From: Ruminococcus sp.
Lineage (GTDB): Bacteria > Bacillota > Clostridia > Oscillospirales > Ruminococcaceae
Direction: 5' to 3'
NCBI GenBank assembly: GCA_029062165.1
Contig: JAIDQQ010000015.1
Span: 1-64,000, forward strand
Length of the DNA: 64,000 bases
The notes beneath the pieces were generated by a model. The model was not told the DNA's origin and searched no databases. It worked only from the letters and a program-made list of their open reading frames with translations. This document shows, piece after piece, positions 48,316 through 58,790 of the stretch. The position numbers and the translations under genes were made by a program. The first letter of the stretch is position 1; every line of letters begins with the position of its first letter.

Positions 48316-49055
48316 ATAATATAAAGGGAATAGTCCTGAAAGAACGTAATACCGGCGATAATGGAAAATTTATAGACGTTCTCACGGCTGAAAACGGTAT
48401 CATGGAATTTACTGTGCGTGGGTCACGGAAAATAAACAGTAGTCTTTTAAATTCCACACAACTTTTTGCGTATTCAGATTTCTGCTATCACGAGAGCGAT
48501 AAATATAAAATCCTCACAAGTGCCGTACCAGTACGGATTTTCTATAAACTCCGTGAATCTCTCACCGGAATATCATTGGCGTGTTATATGGCGGAAGTCC
48601 TGAAATACTGTTCCGAACCGCAGGGAAATGAAATATTGAGATTATTTCTTAATATACTGCATTTTCTTGAAAACAGACTCCGTGACGAAAAAATGTTGAA
48701 GGCGATATTTGAGTTCAGACTTATGGCGGAAACAGGATTCATGCCGGATGTAGTAATGTGTCGTGAGTGCGGAGCTTATGAACCGGAAGAACTTTATTTC
48801 AGTATCCGTGAAAGCTGTTTCTGTTGTGCGGAGTGCTTTAAATTCAATCCGGCGGAGTGGTACAGGATAAATATTTCCGTCCTAAGTGCAATGAGACATA
48901 TAGTACTCACGGACTTTGAAAGACTTTTCAATTTCAGGACTTCGGAAAACACTATGAATATGCTTGAATATCTTTCCGAAAAATATCTTACAGCGAAACT
49001 CGAAAGAAGTTTCAGAACACTTGATTTTTATAAATCAATCAGACAATCTATATAA
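48312..49055 (+). CDS. recO: DNA repair protein RecO
   Basis: IKGIVLKERNTGDNGKFIDVLTAENGIMEFTVRGSRK; CxxC...CxxC zinc finger CRECGAYEPEELYFSIRESCFCCAEC; ATGA overlap with era. Confidence 0.93.
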   Translation: MNNIKGIVLKERNTGDNGKFIDVLTAENGIMEFTVRGSRKINSSLLNSTQLFAYSDFCYHESDKYKILTSAVPVRIFYKLRESLTGISLACYMAEVLKYCSEPQGNEILRLFLNILHFLENRLRDEKMLKAIFEFRLMAETGFMPDVVMCRECGAYEPEELYFSIRESCFCCAECFKFNPAEWYRINISVLSAMRHIVLTDFERLFNFRTSENTMNMLEYLSEKYLTAKLERSFRTLDFYKSIRQSI

Positions 49056-49065
49056 AGGAAAATAT

Positions 49066-51447
49066 ATGAATAAATATTTAAGAACACTCGAACTTGACAA
49101 AATACTTGAAATGCTTGCGGAATGTACGTCGAATGAGGAAACAAGACGTATGGCATTGGCATTACGTCCCGACAATGATGCAGAACGTGTCCGCTATGAG
49201 TGTCTGAAAACATATCAGGCATTTAACCTGTCTGTACAGTTCGGAACGCCACCATTCAGTAATTTCAGGGATATAACGACAGTTTCAGCCCGACTTAAAT
49301 CGGGTGCGATAGTCTCCTTGCGTGACCTGCTTGACATTGCCGGAATGTTACGACAGATAAAAAGTCTTCACGACTGGTACGGACATTGCGAGAATATCGA
49401 GACAGAATTAAGTTACTTGTTTTCGAGACTTGCTCCGAATGACTGGTTACTTGAAAAACTGGAGAGGTCAATAATATCGGAGAATGAAATTTCCGACGGT
49501 GCAAGTCCGGAACTTTCGGCAATCCGACGGAAAATAAACAGAGCAGGTATGCAGTTGAGAGAAACTCTCGACAAGATGATAAAAAACAAGACCACACAAC
49601 AGTATCTTCAGGAAAATACAGTGACAATCCGTGACGGAAGATTTGTACTTCCTGTAAAGTCGGAACACCGTGGACATATCAGCGGACTTATACACGATAC
49701 GTCGGCAACCGGTCAGACGATTTTCATTGAACCTATGGCAATTGTAGAAGCCAATAACGATATACGTATTTTAGAGGGCAAGGAGCAGGAAGAAATAGAA
49801 AGAATAATCCGTGAACTGTGTCATGAATGCGGTGAATATGCGGACGTTCTATGCGAAAACTATAAAATCTGTACCGAACTTAATATATACTTTGCGAAAT
49901 CCGGACTTGCTACAAAAATGAATTGTTCACTGCCGGATATAACCGACGACGGAAAAATGAATCTTAAAAAAGCACGTCATCCGCTTATAGACCGTAAAAA
50001 AGCTGTACCGATAAATATAAAACTCGGTGAGGAATACAGTACGCTTATAATAACCGGTTCAAATGCCGGTGGTAAGACGGTAAGCCTTAAAACAGCCGGA
50101 CTTCTTTCGGCAATGACGATGTGCGGACTTCTGATACCGGTAGCCGACGGCAGTAGTATATCAGTTTTCAATCACATACTTGCGGATATAGGCGATAATC
50201 AGAGTATAGAACAGAATTTATCTACATTTTCGGCACATACGAATAAAGTAATAGAAATTCTTAATACTGTTGACGAAAATTCCCTTGTACTCCTTGACGA
50301 ACTCGGTTCAGGTACTGACCCTGTAGAAGGCTCGGCACTGGCGGTAGCGGTAATAAAACGTCTTATGACGTCAGGAGCGAAGACAATGGTTACAACGCAC
50401 TATCAGGAACTTAAATTATTTGCGATTGAAAATGACGATATAGAAAATGCCTCGTGTGAGTTCGATATAGAAACGCTCCGCCCGACGTATCGGTTAATAG
50501 TAGGTTCAGCCGGAAAGTCAAATGCATTTGTGATTTCTGAAAATCTCGGTATGCCACCGGATATAATAGAAGACGCCAGAACTCTTGTAAGCGAATCTGA
50601 CAGCCGGTTTGAAGAAGTTATCGGAAAACTTGAAGCGTCAAGAATAGAACTCGAAAGACAGAAAGAGGATATTTCACGTTTGAGGGCTGAAATATCTGAA
50701 CATGAAAGGGTACTCCGTGAAGAACGTGAGGAACTCGAAAGACTTAAAGCGGAAGAACTCGAAAAAGCCCGTCTGCGTGCAATGACGATTATCGAACAGA
50801 CTAAAGCGGAATCAAACGAACTTATTACGGAACTCGAAAAACTCAAAAAAGAAAAGGACAGAAAAGACTTCGGAGAGAGAGTTTCCGGAGTTAAAACCGG
50901 TAGTAAACAGCGATTCAATAAGATGTACGATACTGCTAATCCAGTCGACAGGCGAGACCCTAATGCAGATTACGTACTACCACGGAAATTAAAGCGTGGT
51001 GATACCGTCTATGTAGTGGACTTGCAGAGGAAAGGAATAGTTTCCGGAGACCCTGATGACAGCGATTCAGTATTTGTACAGATGGGCGTCATGAAGACAA
51101 AAATAAAAATTTCACGGTTAAGACTTGAAGAGCCGGAAAAAGTTACGTATAAGAACAAACCTACACGCCGTACCGGAAAAGTAGGTGTAAAAGTTGAACG
51201 TCGGGGCAGTATGGAACTTGATATAAGAGGTTCTGCGTGTGACGACGGTGTATATCAGCTTGACGCATTCATTGATAAAGCTGTAATGTCAAATATCTCG
51301 ACGGTGACTATCATACACGGTAAGGGAACAGGACTTTTAAGAAAGGCGGTTCATGCAAGATTGAAGTCTCACCCATCAGTGAAGAATTTCCGTCTGGGAG
51401 TTTTCGGCGAGGGTGAAGACGGCGTTACAATAGCTGAACTGAAATAA
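49066..51447 (+). CDS. mutS2: Endonuclease MutS2
   Basis: MNKYLRTLELDKILEMLAECTSNEETR; ITGSNAGGKTVSLKTAGLL Walker A; LLDELGSGTDPVEGSAL; C-terminal Smr LDIRGSACDDGVYQLDAFIDKA...IIHGKGTGLLR. Confidence 0.96.
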   Translation: MNKYLRTLELDKILEMLAECTSNEETRRMALALRPDNDAERVRYECLKTYQAFNLSVQFGTPPFSNFRDITTVSARLKSGAIVSLRDLLDIAGMLRQIKSLHDWYGHCENIETELSYLFSRLAPNDWLLEKLERSIISENEISDGASPELSAIRRKINRAGMQLRETLDKMIKNKTTQQYLQENTVTIRDGRFVLPVKSEHRGHISGLIHDTSATGQTIFIEPMAIVEANNDIRILEGKEQEEIERIIRELCHECGEYADVLCENYKICTELNIYFAKSGLATKMNCSLPDITDDGKMNLKKARHPLIDRKKAVPINIKLGEEYSTLIITGSNAGGKTVSLKTAGLLSAMTMCGLLIPVADGSSISVFNHILADIGDNQSIEQNLSTFSAHTNKVIEILNTVDENSLVLLDELGSGTDPVEGSALAVAVIKRLMTSGAKTMVTTHYQELKLFAIENDDIENASCEFDIETLRPTYRLIVGSAGKSNAFVISENLGMPPDIIEDARTLVSESDSRFEEVIGKLEASRIELERQKEDISRLRAEISEHERVLREEREELERLKAEELEKARLRAMTIIEQTKAESNELITELEKLKKEKDRKDFGERVSGVKTGSKQRFNKMYDTANPVDRRDPNADYVLPRKLKRGDTVYVVDLQRKGIVSGDPDDSDSVFVQMGVMKTKIKISRLRLEEPEKVTYKNKPTRRTGKVGVKVERRGSMELDIRGSACDDGVYQLDAFIDKAVMSNISTVTIIHGKGTGLLRKAVHARLKSHPSVKNFRLGVFGEGEDGVTIAELK

Positions 51448-51461
51448 GGAGGTGATATATT

Positions 51462-51647
51462 ATGCAGAAAATGCTGATAGTAAGTAGTCTATATAACGAA
51501 TATGGAAATTTATTAGGAGGCAATGGATTAGATAAGTTAAATAAATATCTCGCTGAAGGTTGGAAAGTTGTTAATATGAAGGAATCTGGAACAATTGATA
51601 AAGCCGACTATGTTTTACACGTATGTTACGTAGTGATTGAAAAATAA
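51462..51647 (+). CDS. Small hypothetical protein (DUF4177-like size/pattern)
   Basis: SD aaggaggtgat; GLDKLNKYLAEGWKVVNMKESG. Confidence 0.6.
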   Translation: MQKMLIVSSLYNEYGNLLGGNGLDKLNKYLAEGWKVVNMKESGTIDKADYVLHVCYVVIEK

Positions 51648-51673
51648 ATCCGAAAAAATTTTCATATTAACCC

Positions 51674-51702
51674 TTGACAAATTTAATAAAATATGATAGA
51701 AT
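51674..51702 (+). promoter_or_regulatory. Strong sigma-A promoter (TTGACA-N17-TAGAAT)
   Basis: TTGACA 51674-51679, TAGAAT 51697-51702; no ORF starts until 52004. Confidence 0.8.
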
Positions 51703-51708
51703 GATACA

Positions 51709-51980
51709 AATTGCAGAAGAAGCTTCGGTTTCATGTACCGCCATTCTGTTGACGGTGAGGCAAGATTTTTTAACCGGCAATGTAAAATTGCCTTATTGAT
51801 TCGGCTTTGTGCCAATAAATTTTTATAAGTTTTCATCAGCTTGTGAAAGGTCAATAAGAGTAGTAAAAGGTAATCTTTGCTTATATAGACTCTGAAACCA
51901 ATATGAAGTTATAATGCATAATTATATGTATTTTCATGCACGTACCGGTTGATGAAACCTGTATGTGCATTTTATTTTAT
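51709..51980 (+). ncRNA. Candidate structured ncRNA / speD leader, ~260-270 nt, unassigned
   Basis: Starts at predicted TSS; enclosing pairing GGTTTCA (~51728) with TGAAACC (~51893); internal hairpins TACCGcCA/TGaCGGTg, GGCAA-tgtaaaa-TTGCC, TTTCA/TGAAA; ends with terminator 51937-51980. Confidence 0.6.
51937..51980 (+). terminator. Intrinsic terminator at the 3' end of the candidate ncRNA / speD leader
   Basis: TGCACGTACcGGTT-gatga-AACCtGTATGTGCA followed by TTTTATTTTAT. Confidence 0.82.
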
Positions 51981-52003
51981 GTTATAACTTTATGAGGTGA
52001 AAT

Positions 52004-52783
52004 ATGGAAAATAAATTAAAACTTTACGGATTCAATAACCTTACGAAGTCATTGAGTTTCAATATATACGATGTATGTTACGCCAAGACACCTAAGGCAC
52101 AACTCGACTATATAGCATATATCGACAAGGCATATAATTCCGAACGCATAACAGAAATAATGACCACTCTTACTACAATGATTGGTGCAAAAGTCCTAAG
52201 TATTTCCCGACAGGATTACGACCCACAAGGAGCATCGGCAACATTTCTTATTGCAGACGATACTATGATACCGGCTGGCAGTGAGACTATAGCACATCTC
52301 GATAAAAGCCATGTGACAGTACATACCTATCCGGAGTACCACCCCGATACGAATATAGCAACTTTCCGAGTAGATATAGATGTTGCGACTTGCGGAAAAA
52401 TAACACCACTCACCGCCCTCGACTATCTGGTAAACAGTTTTGATTCCGATATAATAACAATGGATTACAGGGTCAGAGGCTTTACACGTAACGTCACCGG
52501 TCAGAAACTCTTCATAGACCATGATATAACATCTATACAGGATTATATCAATGACGAGATACTCGAAAGATACGACGCTGTTGACATTAATGTATATCAG
52601 GCAAATATGTTTCATACGAAGATGTTGATAAAGGAAATAGAATTACAGAACTACTTGTTTAATACAGATGTTCGGGAACTCTCACCACGTAACCGGTTGG
52701 CGATAACAAACAGTCTCCGGCGAGAGATGATAGAAATTTTCAGCGGAAGGAATGTTTTTGAAAATGGGACTTTCACAGATTAA
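52004..52783 (+). CDS. speD: S-adenosylmethionine decarboxylase proenzyme (E. coli-type)
   Basis: [42 protein letters not shown] processing site (Lys-Ser). Confidence 0.95.
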   Translation: MENKLKLYGFNNLTKSLSFNIYDVCYAKTPKAQLDYIAYIDKAYNSERITEIMTTLTTMIGAKVLSISRQDYDPQGASATFLIADDTMIPAGSETIAHLDKSHVTVHTYPEYHPDTNIATFRVDIDVATCGKITPLTALDYLVNSFDSDIITMDYRVRGFTRNVTGQKLFIDHDITSIQDYINDEILERYDAVDINVYQANMFHTKMLIKEIELQNYLFNTDVRELSPRNRLAITNSLRREMIEIFSGRNVFENGTFTD

Positions 52784-54209
52784 CGCACCTATATACGAGG
52801 CTTTAAGAAGATTCCGTCGTATGCGTGTAGTACCTTTTGACGTACCTGGACATAAAAGAGGTAGGGGCAATATGGAACTCACGGAATTTTTAGGCGAGGA
52901 CTGTATGAGTGTCGACGTAAATTCAATGAAACCGCTTGACAATCTGTGTCATCCTGTATCAGTAATAAAAGATGCGGAATATCTTGCCAGTGAGGCTTTC
53001 GGAGCGGAAAATGTTTTCTTCATGGTAGGTGGTACTACTTCAGCGGTACAAAGTATGATAATGTACGCCTGTAAGAGTGGTGATAAGATAATCATGCCAC
53101 GGAACGTCCACCGGAGTGCGATAAATGCCCTTATTCTGTGTGACGCCGTACCAGTATATGTCAATCCGGAAGTCAATAAACAACTCGGAATAGCACTCGG
53201 AATGTCGGTGAAGCAGGTAGAAAAAGCTATTGAAGAAAATCCCGACGCTAAAGCCATACTAGTGAATAATCCAACATATTACGGAATATGTTCAGACCTT
53301 AAGAAAATAACTGAAATCGCACACGCACATGGTATGCTTGTACTCGTCGACGAAGCACACGGAACACATTTCTATTTTGGTGAGGATTTCCCGATAACCG
53401 CCATGCAATCCGGTGCGGATATGGCGTCAGTGAGTATGCATAAATCAGGCGGAAGCCTTACACAGAGTTCGTTTCTGCTTATGGGAAAGAATATAAATTC
53501 CGATTATATGCGACAGATTATAAACCTTACACAGACAACAAGTGCATCATATTTACTGCTGTCAAGCCTTGATATTTCACGTAAAAGACTTGCATTAAGC
53601 GGACGTGAAATTTTTGCGGAAACGGTCAGTATGGCGGAATATGCACGTTCTGAAATAAATTCTATAGGCGGATATTATGCCTATTCAAGAGAATTAATAA
53701 ACGGCGATAGTATATATGATTTTGACGTTTCAAAACTTTCGGTATATACCTTGCCTATCGGACTTGCCGGAATAGAAGTATATGACCTGCTCCGAGATGA
53801 GTACGATATACAGATAGAATTTGGTGATATAGGTAATATTTTAGCATATATTTCCGTCGGTGATAGAAAACGTGATATAGAACGTCTTATAAGTGCTATG
53901 TCGGAAATAAAAAGACGTTTCGGGAAATCGGGAGCAGGTATGTTGACACAGGAGTATATAACCCCTATAGTAGCGGAAACTCCACGAAAGGCGTTTTATG
54001 CAGATAAGATGTCATTACCGCTTGAGAAGTCCGCCGGTCATGTATGTAGTGAATTTGTAATGTGCTATCCCCCTGGAATACCGATACTTGCCCCTGGTGA
54101 ACTGATTACGGAAGAAATCATAGAATACATAAAATACGCAAAAGATAAAGGCTGTTCCATGACCGGCACGGAAGACATTAACATTGAATATCTGAATGTC
54201 ATAATATAG
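52764..54209 (+). CDS. speA: Orn/Lys/Arg decarboxylase (probable arginine decarboxylase)
   Basis: [58 protein letters not shown]. Confidence 0.92.
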   Translation: MGLSQINAPIYEALRRFRRMRVVPFDVPGHKRGRGNMELTEFLGEDCMSVDVNSMKPLDNLCHPVSVIKDAEYLASEAFGAENVFFMVGGTTSAVQSMIMYACKSGDKIIMPRNVHRSAINALILCDAVPVYVNPEVNKQLGIALGMSVKQVEKAIEENPDAKAILVNNPTYYGICSDLKKITEIAHAHGMLVLVDEAHGTHFYFGEDFPITAMQSGADMASVSMHKSGGSLTQSSFLLMGKNINSDYMRQIINLTQTTSASYLLLSSLDISRKRLALSGREIFAETVSMAEYARSEINSIGGYYAYSRELINGDSIYDFDVSKLSVYTLPIGLAGIEVYDLLRDEYDIQIEFGDIGNILAYISVGDRKRDIERLISAMSEIKRRFGKSGAGMLTQEYITPIVAETPRKAFYADKMSLPLEKSAGHVCSEFVMCYPPGIPILAPGELITEEIIEYIKYAKDKGCSMTGTEDINIEYLNVII

Positions 54210-54219
54210 GGGGATTTTT

Positions 54220-54714
54220 ATGAAAAAACTGAAAGTTATGTCATATATTTATATAATATTGTTGCCGTATCTTGTAATGATGAGTATATATTTTGTTTTA
54301 TTGAAATCTGTTACATTATCGCTTGTATGTATAATATTATTGTGTATAGCCGGAATTTTTGCGTGTATTTCAAGTAACGTTTCCGCACTGGCAGACAAAA
54401 ACGACATCAGACCGGCAATTATGAATATTGTCACGAAAATATGTTATATACCTGTTTACGTTATTTGCAGATATTTTTTTCTGGGTATGCTGAATCCTTT
54501 TCTTGTGATGGTAAGCGTGATACCTTTTGCAATAGGTATATGTACTATTTGTTTTTCGGGTTTCTGTAATATAGGAGTATGTGTAAATCTTTTCCGTAAG
54601 AGCAGGTGTAAACTCGTTACGGCAGTGATATTGTGTCTTATGGGATTTGTTTACGGACTTGACATTATAGGCGGAGTGATACAGATAATATCTTGCAGAA
54701 AGAAAGGTAACTGA
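54220..54714 (+). CDS. Hypothetical multi-TM membrane protein
   Basis: ORF of mostly hydrophobic segments, SD ggggga upstream. Confidence 0.7.
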   Translation: MKKLKVMSYIYIILLPYLVMMSIYFVLLKSVTLSLVCIILLCIAGIFACISSNVSALADKNDIRPAIMNIVTKICYIPVYVICRYFFLGMLNPFLVMVSVIPFAIGICTICFSGFCNIGVCVNLFRKSRCKLVTAVILCLMGFVYGLDIIGGVIQIISCRKKGN

Positions 54715-54715
54715 T

Positions 54716-55138
54716 ATGATAAAATCATCAGTTTACTTTATTTTACTTATTTTGCTTGATATTGTTTCAATAGTTATTGCGGAAGGAAGTATTATAGAAG
54801 TCATCGGAATTGTTGCGTATTTTGTATTTCTGTTGCCGGTTGTACTTAATGTGATTTCAGTAAGAAAGTATAAGAAAGTTTTTCAGAAAATAATATTATC
54901 CTTTATGGTTTTTGTTTATATTATTACGGGAATGATTTCTATGATACATTTTGGCAGTCGTAAGATTTACAGTCAGGAAAAAGACGGTCATTATATCTAT
55001 ACAACATATGAAATCAATCCCGGAGCTATGGGACATATTTCATATATAGACAATGTTTATTATAGTCTGATTGATACTGACGGTTTTTTCAGTGTGCGTA
55101 TTGTGAAAAGTACGAGACATCACAGATACATAGGATAA
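54716..55138 (+). CDS. Hypothetical membrane protein
   Basis: ORF with 3-4 hydrophobic segments followed by soluble tail. Confidence 0.7.
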   Translation: MIKSSVYFILLILLDIVSIVIAEGSIIEVIGIVAYFVFLLPVVLNVISVRKYKKVFQKIILSFMVFVYIITGMISMIHFGSRKIYSQEKDGHYIYTTYEINPGAMGHISYIDNVYYSLIDTDGFFSVRIVKSTRHHRYIG

Positions 55139-55159
55139 AATATTACAAGGAGTTTGTTT

Positions 55160-55615
55160 ATGGTGGTTAAGGTTAAGAAAACCGGAAATCCGAAAATAAT
55201 AGGAATTGTTTTTGTAATTTGTTCCGTAATTTTTATTCTCATAGGAATGAAAACACATTATGATTTCAGAGGGCTTGAAAAAAGATGTACGGAATCTGTA
55301 ACGGCGGAAGTAGTCGAAAATATAGTAGTAAAGTCAAGAACCAAATCGAAACATAGTTCCAATATTTCCATTACTTACAAACCGGTTTTTGATTTTGACT
55401 ATAACGGAACATCTTACAGGGTAGAAAGTAACGTATCAAGTAAACCGGCACTTTTTGAAGTCGGCGAAAAAACGGAAATAAAAGTCAATCCGGAAGTTCC
55501 GGAAGAAATTTACGTACCTGCCGATAAGACCGCTAAATATATAGGTATAATATTTGCTACGGCGGGAACAGTTTTCCTTATTGCCGGAATACTGGTAATA
55601 TTGAAAGTACACTGA
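55160..55615 (+). CDS. DUF3592-like membrane protein
   Basis: Two TM helices flanking YKPVFDFDYNGTSYRVESNVSSKPALFEVGEKTEIKVNPEVPEEIYV. Confidence 0.75.
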   Translation: MVVKVKKTGNPKIIGIVFVICSVIFILIGMKTHYDFRGLEKRCTESVTAEVVENIVVKSRTKSKHSSNISITYKPVFDFDYNGTSYRVESNVSSKPALFEVGEKTEIKVNPEVPEEIYVPADKTAKYIGIIFATAGTVFLIAGILVILKVH

Positions 55616-55633
55616 TATATTGGAGGTATGAGA

Positions 55634-56503
55634 ATGGAGGAAAAAATAATTTCCGTAAAAACAGAAAAATTAGGAGAACTTCACGGTCGTGACTGTATAT
55701 ATATTGATACAGTAACTCAGGACGATACGGACAATCTTATTTTTGGTGGCGAAATAAACGGACGGCTTACTGAAAAATTAAAGACAGACGATTTTATTAC
55801 ATACAGACTTACTTTTCACAGGGTTCTGACGTACTTTGTATGTGAACTTGATACTTACGAAAATATCGATAATTCGGCACATCTTGATTATAGCAGTTTC
55901 AATATTGTTGATGATAGTAAATGGCTTGAAAGTCTTCCGGTACGCAGTGACTTTGATAAATCTTTATACAGACATTATCAGGTTTTTACATACGATTTTG
56001 TGTACAATATTATTGCCGTGGATTTTAATTTTTCCGTCAGAAATCTTTATAATATCCGTAAAGCAGAGCAGGAAGATTTACAAGTTATCACGGATATAGT
56101 CCACAGAACGATAAAAAATATATATCCTAAGTATTACCCACAAGGTGCGGTTGAATTTTTTCTTGAATATCATAATGAAAACGCTGTCAGTCAGGATATA
56201 GCGGATAACAACGTTTATATCATTGAAGACAATAACGAAATTATCGGAACAGTCACCATAAACGACAATGAAATAAATCGTCTGTATGTACTTCCGGAGT
56301 ATCAGGGAAAAGGTTATGGCGGATTTTTGCTTGAATATGCTGAAAAAATTGTTTTAAAAAATTATACTGAAATAATTTTGTACTCATCATTTCCGGCGAA
56401 AGCAATGTATCTGAAAAGGGGATATAAAGAGTACAGATATGAAGTACTCGATACAAAAAACGGTGATTTTCTGTGTTGCGATATAATGAAAAAGAAATTA
56501 TAA
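55634..56503 (+). CDS. GNAT acetyltransferase with ~130-aa N-terminal extension
   Basis: C-terminal IRKAEQEDLQVITDIVHRTI...INRLYVLPEYQGKGYGGFLLEYAEKIV; distinct N-terminal region. Confidence 0.8.
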   Translation: MEEKIISVKTEKLGELHGRDCIYIDTVTQDDTDNLIFGGEINGRLTEKLKTDDFITYRLTFHRVLTYFVCELDTYENIDNSAHLDYSSFNIVDDSKWLESLPVRSDFDKSLYRHYQVFTYDFVYNIIAVDFNFSVRNLYNIRKAEQEDLQVITDIVHRTIKNIYPKYYPQGAVEFFLEYHNENAVSQDIADNNVYIIEDNNEIIGTVTINDNEINRLYVLPEYQGKGYGGFLLEYAEKIVLKNYTEIILYSSFPAKAMYLKRGYKEYRYEVLDTKNGDFLCCDIMKKKL

Positions 56504-56519
56504 AAGAAAGGATTTTTTT

Positions 56520-57371
56520 ATGGAACTTTGGTTTACTGAAAAGCATACACCGGAAGTTAAATTTTCTATAAAAGTAGACAGACAGTTATACAGCGGTAAG
56601 AGTGAATTTCAGCGGATAGATATATTCGATTCAAAGGAGTTCGGACGGTTTCTTACTCTTGACGGTTATATGATGCTCACGGAAAAGGACGAGTTCATAT
56701 ATCATGAAATGATAACACACGTACCTATGGCGATACACCCGAATCCGAAAAATATTCTCGTAATCGGAGCAGGTGACGGCGGTGTAATACGTGAACTTAC
56801 AAATTATAACTGCGTCGAGAATATAGACCTCGTGGAAATTGACGAGCTTGTTGTTGAGGTAAGTAAGAAGTATCTTCCTACAACAGCGTGCCGTTTCGAC
56901 GATAAAAGGGTACATATTTTCTATGAGGACGGCGTTAAATACATACGTCGGTGCGAAAATAAGTATGATGTCATAATAGTCGATTCTACTGACCCTTTCG
57001 GAGTAGGTGAGGGACTTTTTACTAAAGAATTTTACGGTAGCTGTTATAAGGCACTACACGATGACGGTATCATGGTAAATCAGCATGAAAGTCCTTTCTA
57101 TGACGAAGATGCTATAGCTATGCAGAGGTCACATAAACGTATAACCGGTAGTTTTCCGATAAGCAAGGTATATCAGGCACATATACCTACTTATCCGTCG
57201 GGACACTGGTTGTTTGGATTTGCCTCAAAGAAGTATCACCCAGTCCGAGACCTGAATCAATCCGCATGGAATCTGTTAGGAATCAGAACACGATACTATA
57301 ATACAAGACTTCATGCCGGAGCGTTTGCATTACCTAATTATGTAGAGGAGTTGTTAAAAGATGTTGAATAA
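56520..57371 (+). CDS. speE: Spermidine synthase
   Basis: LWFTEKHTPEVKFSIKVDRQLYSGKSEFQRIDIFDSKEFGRFLTLDG; VIGAGDGGVIRELTNY; IIVDSTDPFGVGEGLFTKEFY. Confidence 0.96.
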   Translation: MELWFTEKHTPEVKFSIKVDRQLYSGKSEFQRIDIFDSKEFGRFLTLDGYMMLTEKDEFIYHEMITHVPMAIHPNPKNILVIGAGDGGVIRELTNYNCVENIDLVEIDELVVEVSKKYLPTTACRFDDKRVHIFYEDGVKYIRRCENKYDVIIVDSTDPFGVGEGLFTKEFYGSCYKALHDDGIMVNQHESPFYDEDAIAMQRSHKRITGSFPISKVYQAHIPTYPSGHWLFGFASKKYHPVRDLNQSAWNLLGIRTRYYNTRLHAGAFALPNYVEELLKDVE

Positions 57372-58218
57372 AAATATACATACGTTCATAGCGTGTGACA
57401 GCGAATACAAAAACGCCGGAATAGTACTTTTCGGAGCAGGTTACGACGGTACAACGAGTTTCAGAGCCGGTACGAGATTTGCACCGTCGGCAATAAGAAA
57501 CGAAAGTTTCGGGATTGAAACATATAGTCCGTATCAGGACAGGGATATGACTGACTACTTTTATTTTGACAGCGGAGATTTGGAATTACCTTTCGGAAAT
57601 CCGGAGCAGGTACTCGACGATATAAAAGAACGTTCCGGAATAATACTCGCTGACGGAAAAATACCATTCATGATAGGTGGAGAACATCTTGTTACACTCG
57701 GACAGGTAAGGGCGGTAAGCGAAAAATATAAAGATTTATATATAATTCACTTCGACGCTCATGCCGATTTGAGAGACGATTATTTAGGTCAGAAACTTTC
57801 GCACGCCTGTGTAATCAGGAGATGTCACGAGATTGTCGGGGACGGTCATATATATCAGTTCGGAATCCGTAGCGGTGACAGGGAAGAATTTAAATTCGCT
57901 GAAAATCATACTGAAATGCACCGGTTTAATTTCGACGGTCTCGAAAAAACGGTTGAAAATCTCAAAGGGAAATCAGTTTATCTTACTGTAGATTTGGACG
58001 TTTTAGACCCGTCTGTATTTTGCGGTACAGGTACGCCAGAAGCAGAGGGCGTTACATTCGGGGAACTCCGTAAGGCATTAACTCTTGTATGCTGTGAACT
58101 GAATATAGTTGGTTGCGATGTCAATGAACTAAGTCCACCTTATGACCAGTCGGGAGTATCAACGGCGGTTGCGTGTAAGATTATAAGGGAAATGCTTTTA
58201 GCAATAGTAAAAGGATAA
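57361..58218 (+). CDS. speB: Agmatinase
   Basis: GAGYDGTTSFRAGTRFAPSAIR; IGGEHLVTLG; IHFDAHADLRDDY; SVYLTVDLDVLDPSVFCGTGTPE. Confidence 0.95.
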   Translation: MLNKNIHTFIACDSEYKNAGIVLFGAGYDGTTSFRAGTRFAPSAIRNESFGIETYSPYQDRDMTDYFYFDSGDLELPFGNPEQVLDDIKERSGIILADGKIPFMIGGEHLVTLGQVRAVSEKYKDLYIIHFDAHADLRDDYLGQKLSHACVIRRCHEIVGDGHIYQFGIRSGDREEFKFAENHTEMHRFNFDGLEKTVENLKGKSVYLTVDLDVLDPSVFCGTGTPEAEGVTFGELRKALTLVCCELNIVGCDVNELSPPYDQSGVSTAVACKIIREMLLAIVKG

Positions 58219-58219
58219 A

Positions 58220-58783
58220 ATGACTATGCAACATGATATAAATTTAAATATTCATTATACTATACCTGATGCATTATGGTTAAAAGTATATAATGTATTC
58301 AGTAATATGCCTTACTGGAATGATAAAGAAAATTATTGGACTGGTGAGGATATAGAGTTATGGTATTCTGTTGAACCAAGCGGAATACAGATAGCAGGTA
58401 CAATGCCGGAAGACATCTGGAATAAGTGGTTTGATACTCTTAAAAAAGAGTTGACAAAAGCACTCGGCTATGAAATCGGAGAACCGGAGGACGGTTTCAG
58501 ATTCAAGTTCTGGAAACCTGACGAAAAAAAGTATTCAGCTATTAAAAGTATTGATAATGAATGCATTATTTTTAATGACCATTCAATGTTTCAATGGGAA
58601 GATTTTGACACCATAGAGCGTAATATTTCTGCTGAACCGCCTTGTTATATATTTAAATCTGAATATATAGAACTCCGCATATATTTTGACGGAGTTTCAA
58701 AGAGAAGTAACAGACAGAATTTTAATAATTTCAATGAAAAAATAAAATCTCTTGGATTAAAAAATTTATATATAAAGGAGTAA
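58220..58783 (+). CDS. Hypothetical protein (immunity-protein-like size and composition)
   Basis: Intact 187-aa ORF in the operon; no recognised enzymatic motif. Confidence 0.65.
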   Translation: MTMQHDINLNIHYTIPDALWLKVYNVFSNMPYWNDKENYWTGEDIELWYSVEPSGIQIAGTMPEDIWNKWFDTLKKELTKALGYEIGEPEDGFRFKFWKPDEKKYSAIKSIDNECIIFNDHSMFQWEDFDTIERNISAEPPCYIFKSEYIELRIYFDGVSKRSNRQNFNNFNEKIKSLGLKNLYIKE

Positions 58784-58790
58784 TAAAAAA

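Noticed and set aside
50403-50918. Long minus-strand ORF (171 aa) inside mutS2
   Set aside because: Ser-rich shadow ORF antisense to a well-conserved mutS2 reading frame; no SD or recognisable domain.
51709-51980. Assignment of the speD-upstream RNA to a named riboswitch class
   Set aside because: I could not recognise a diagnostic SAM, guanidine or other riboswitch core by eye, so it is reported only as an unassigned structured RNA.
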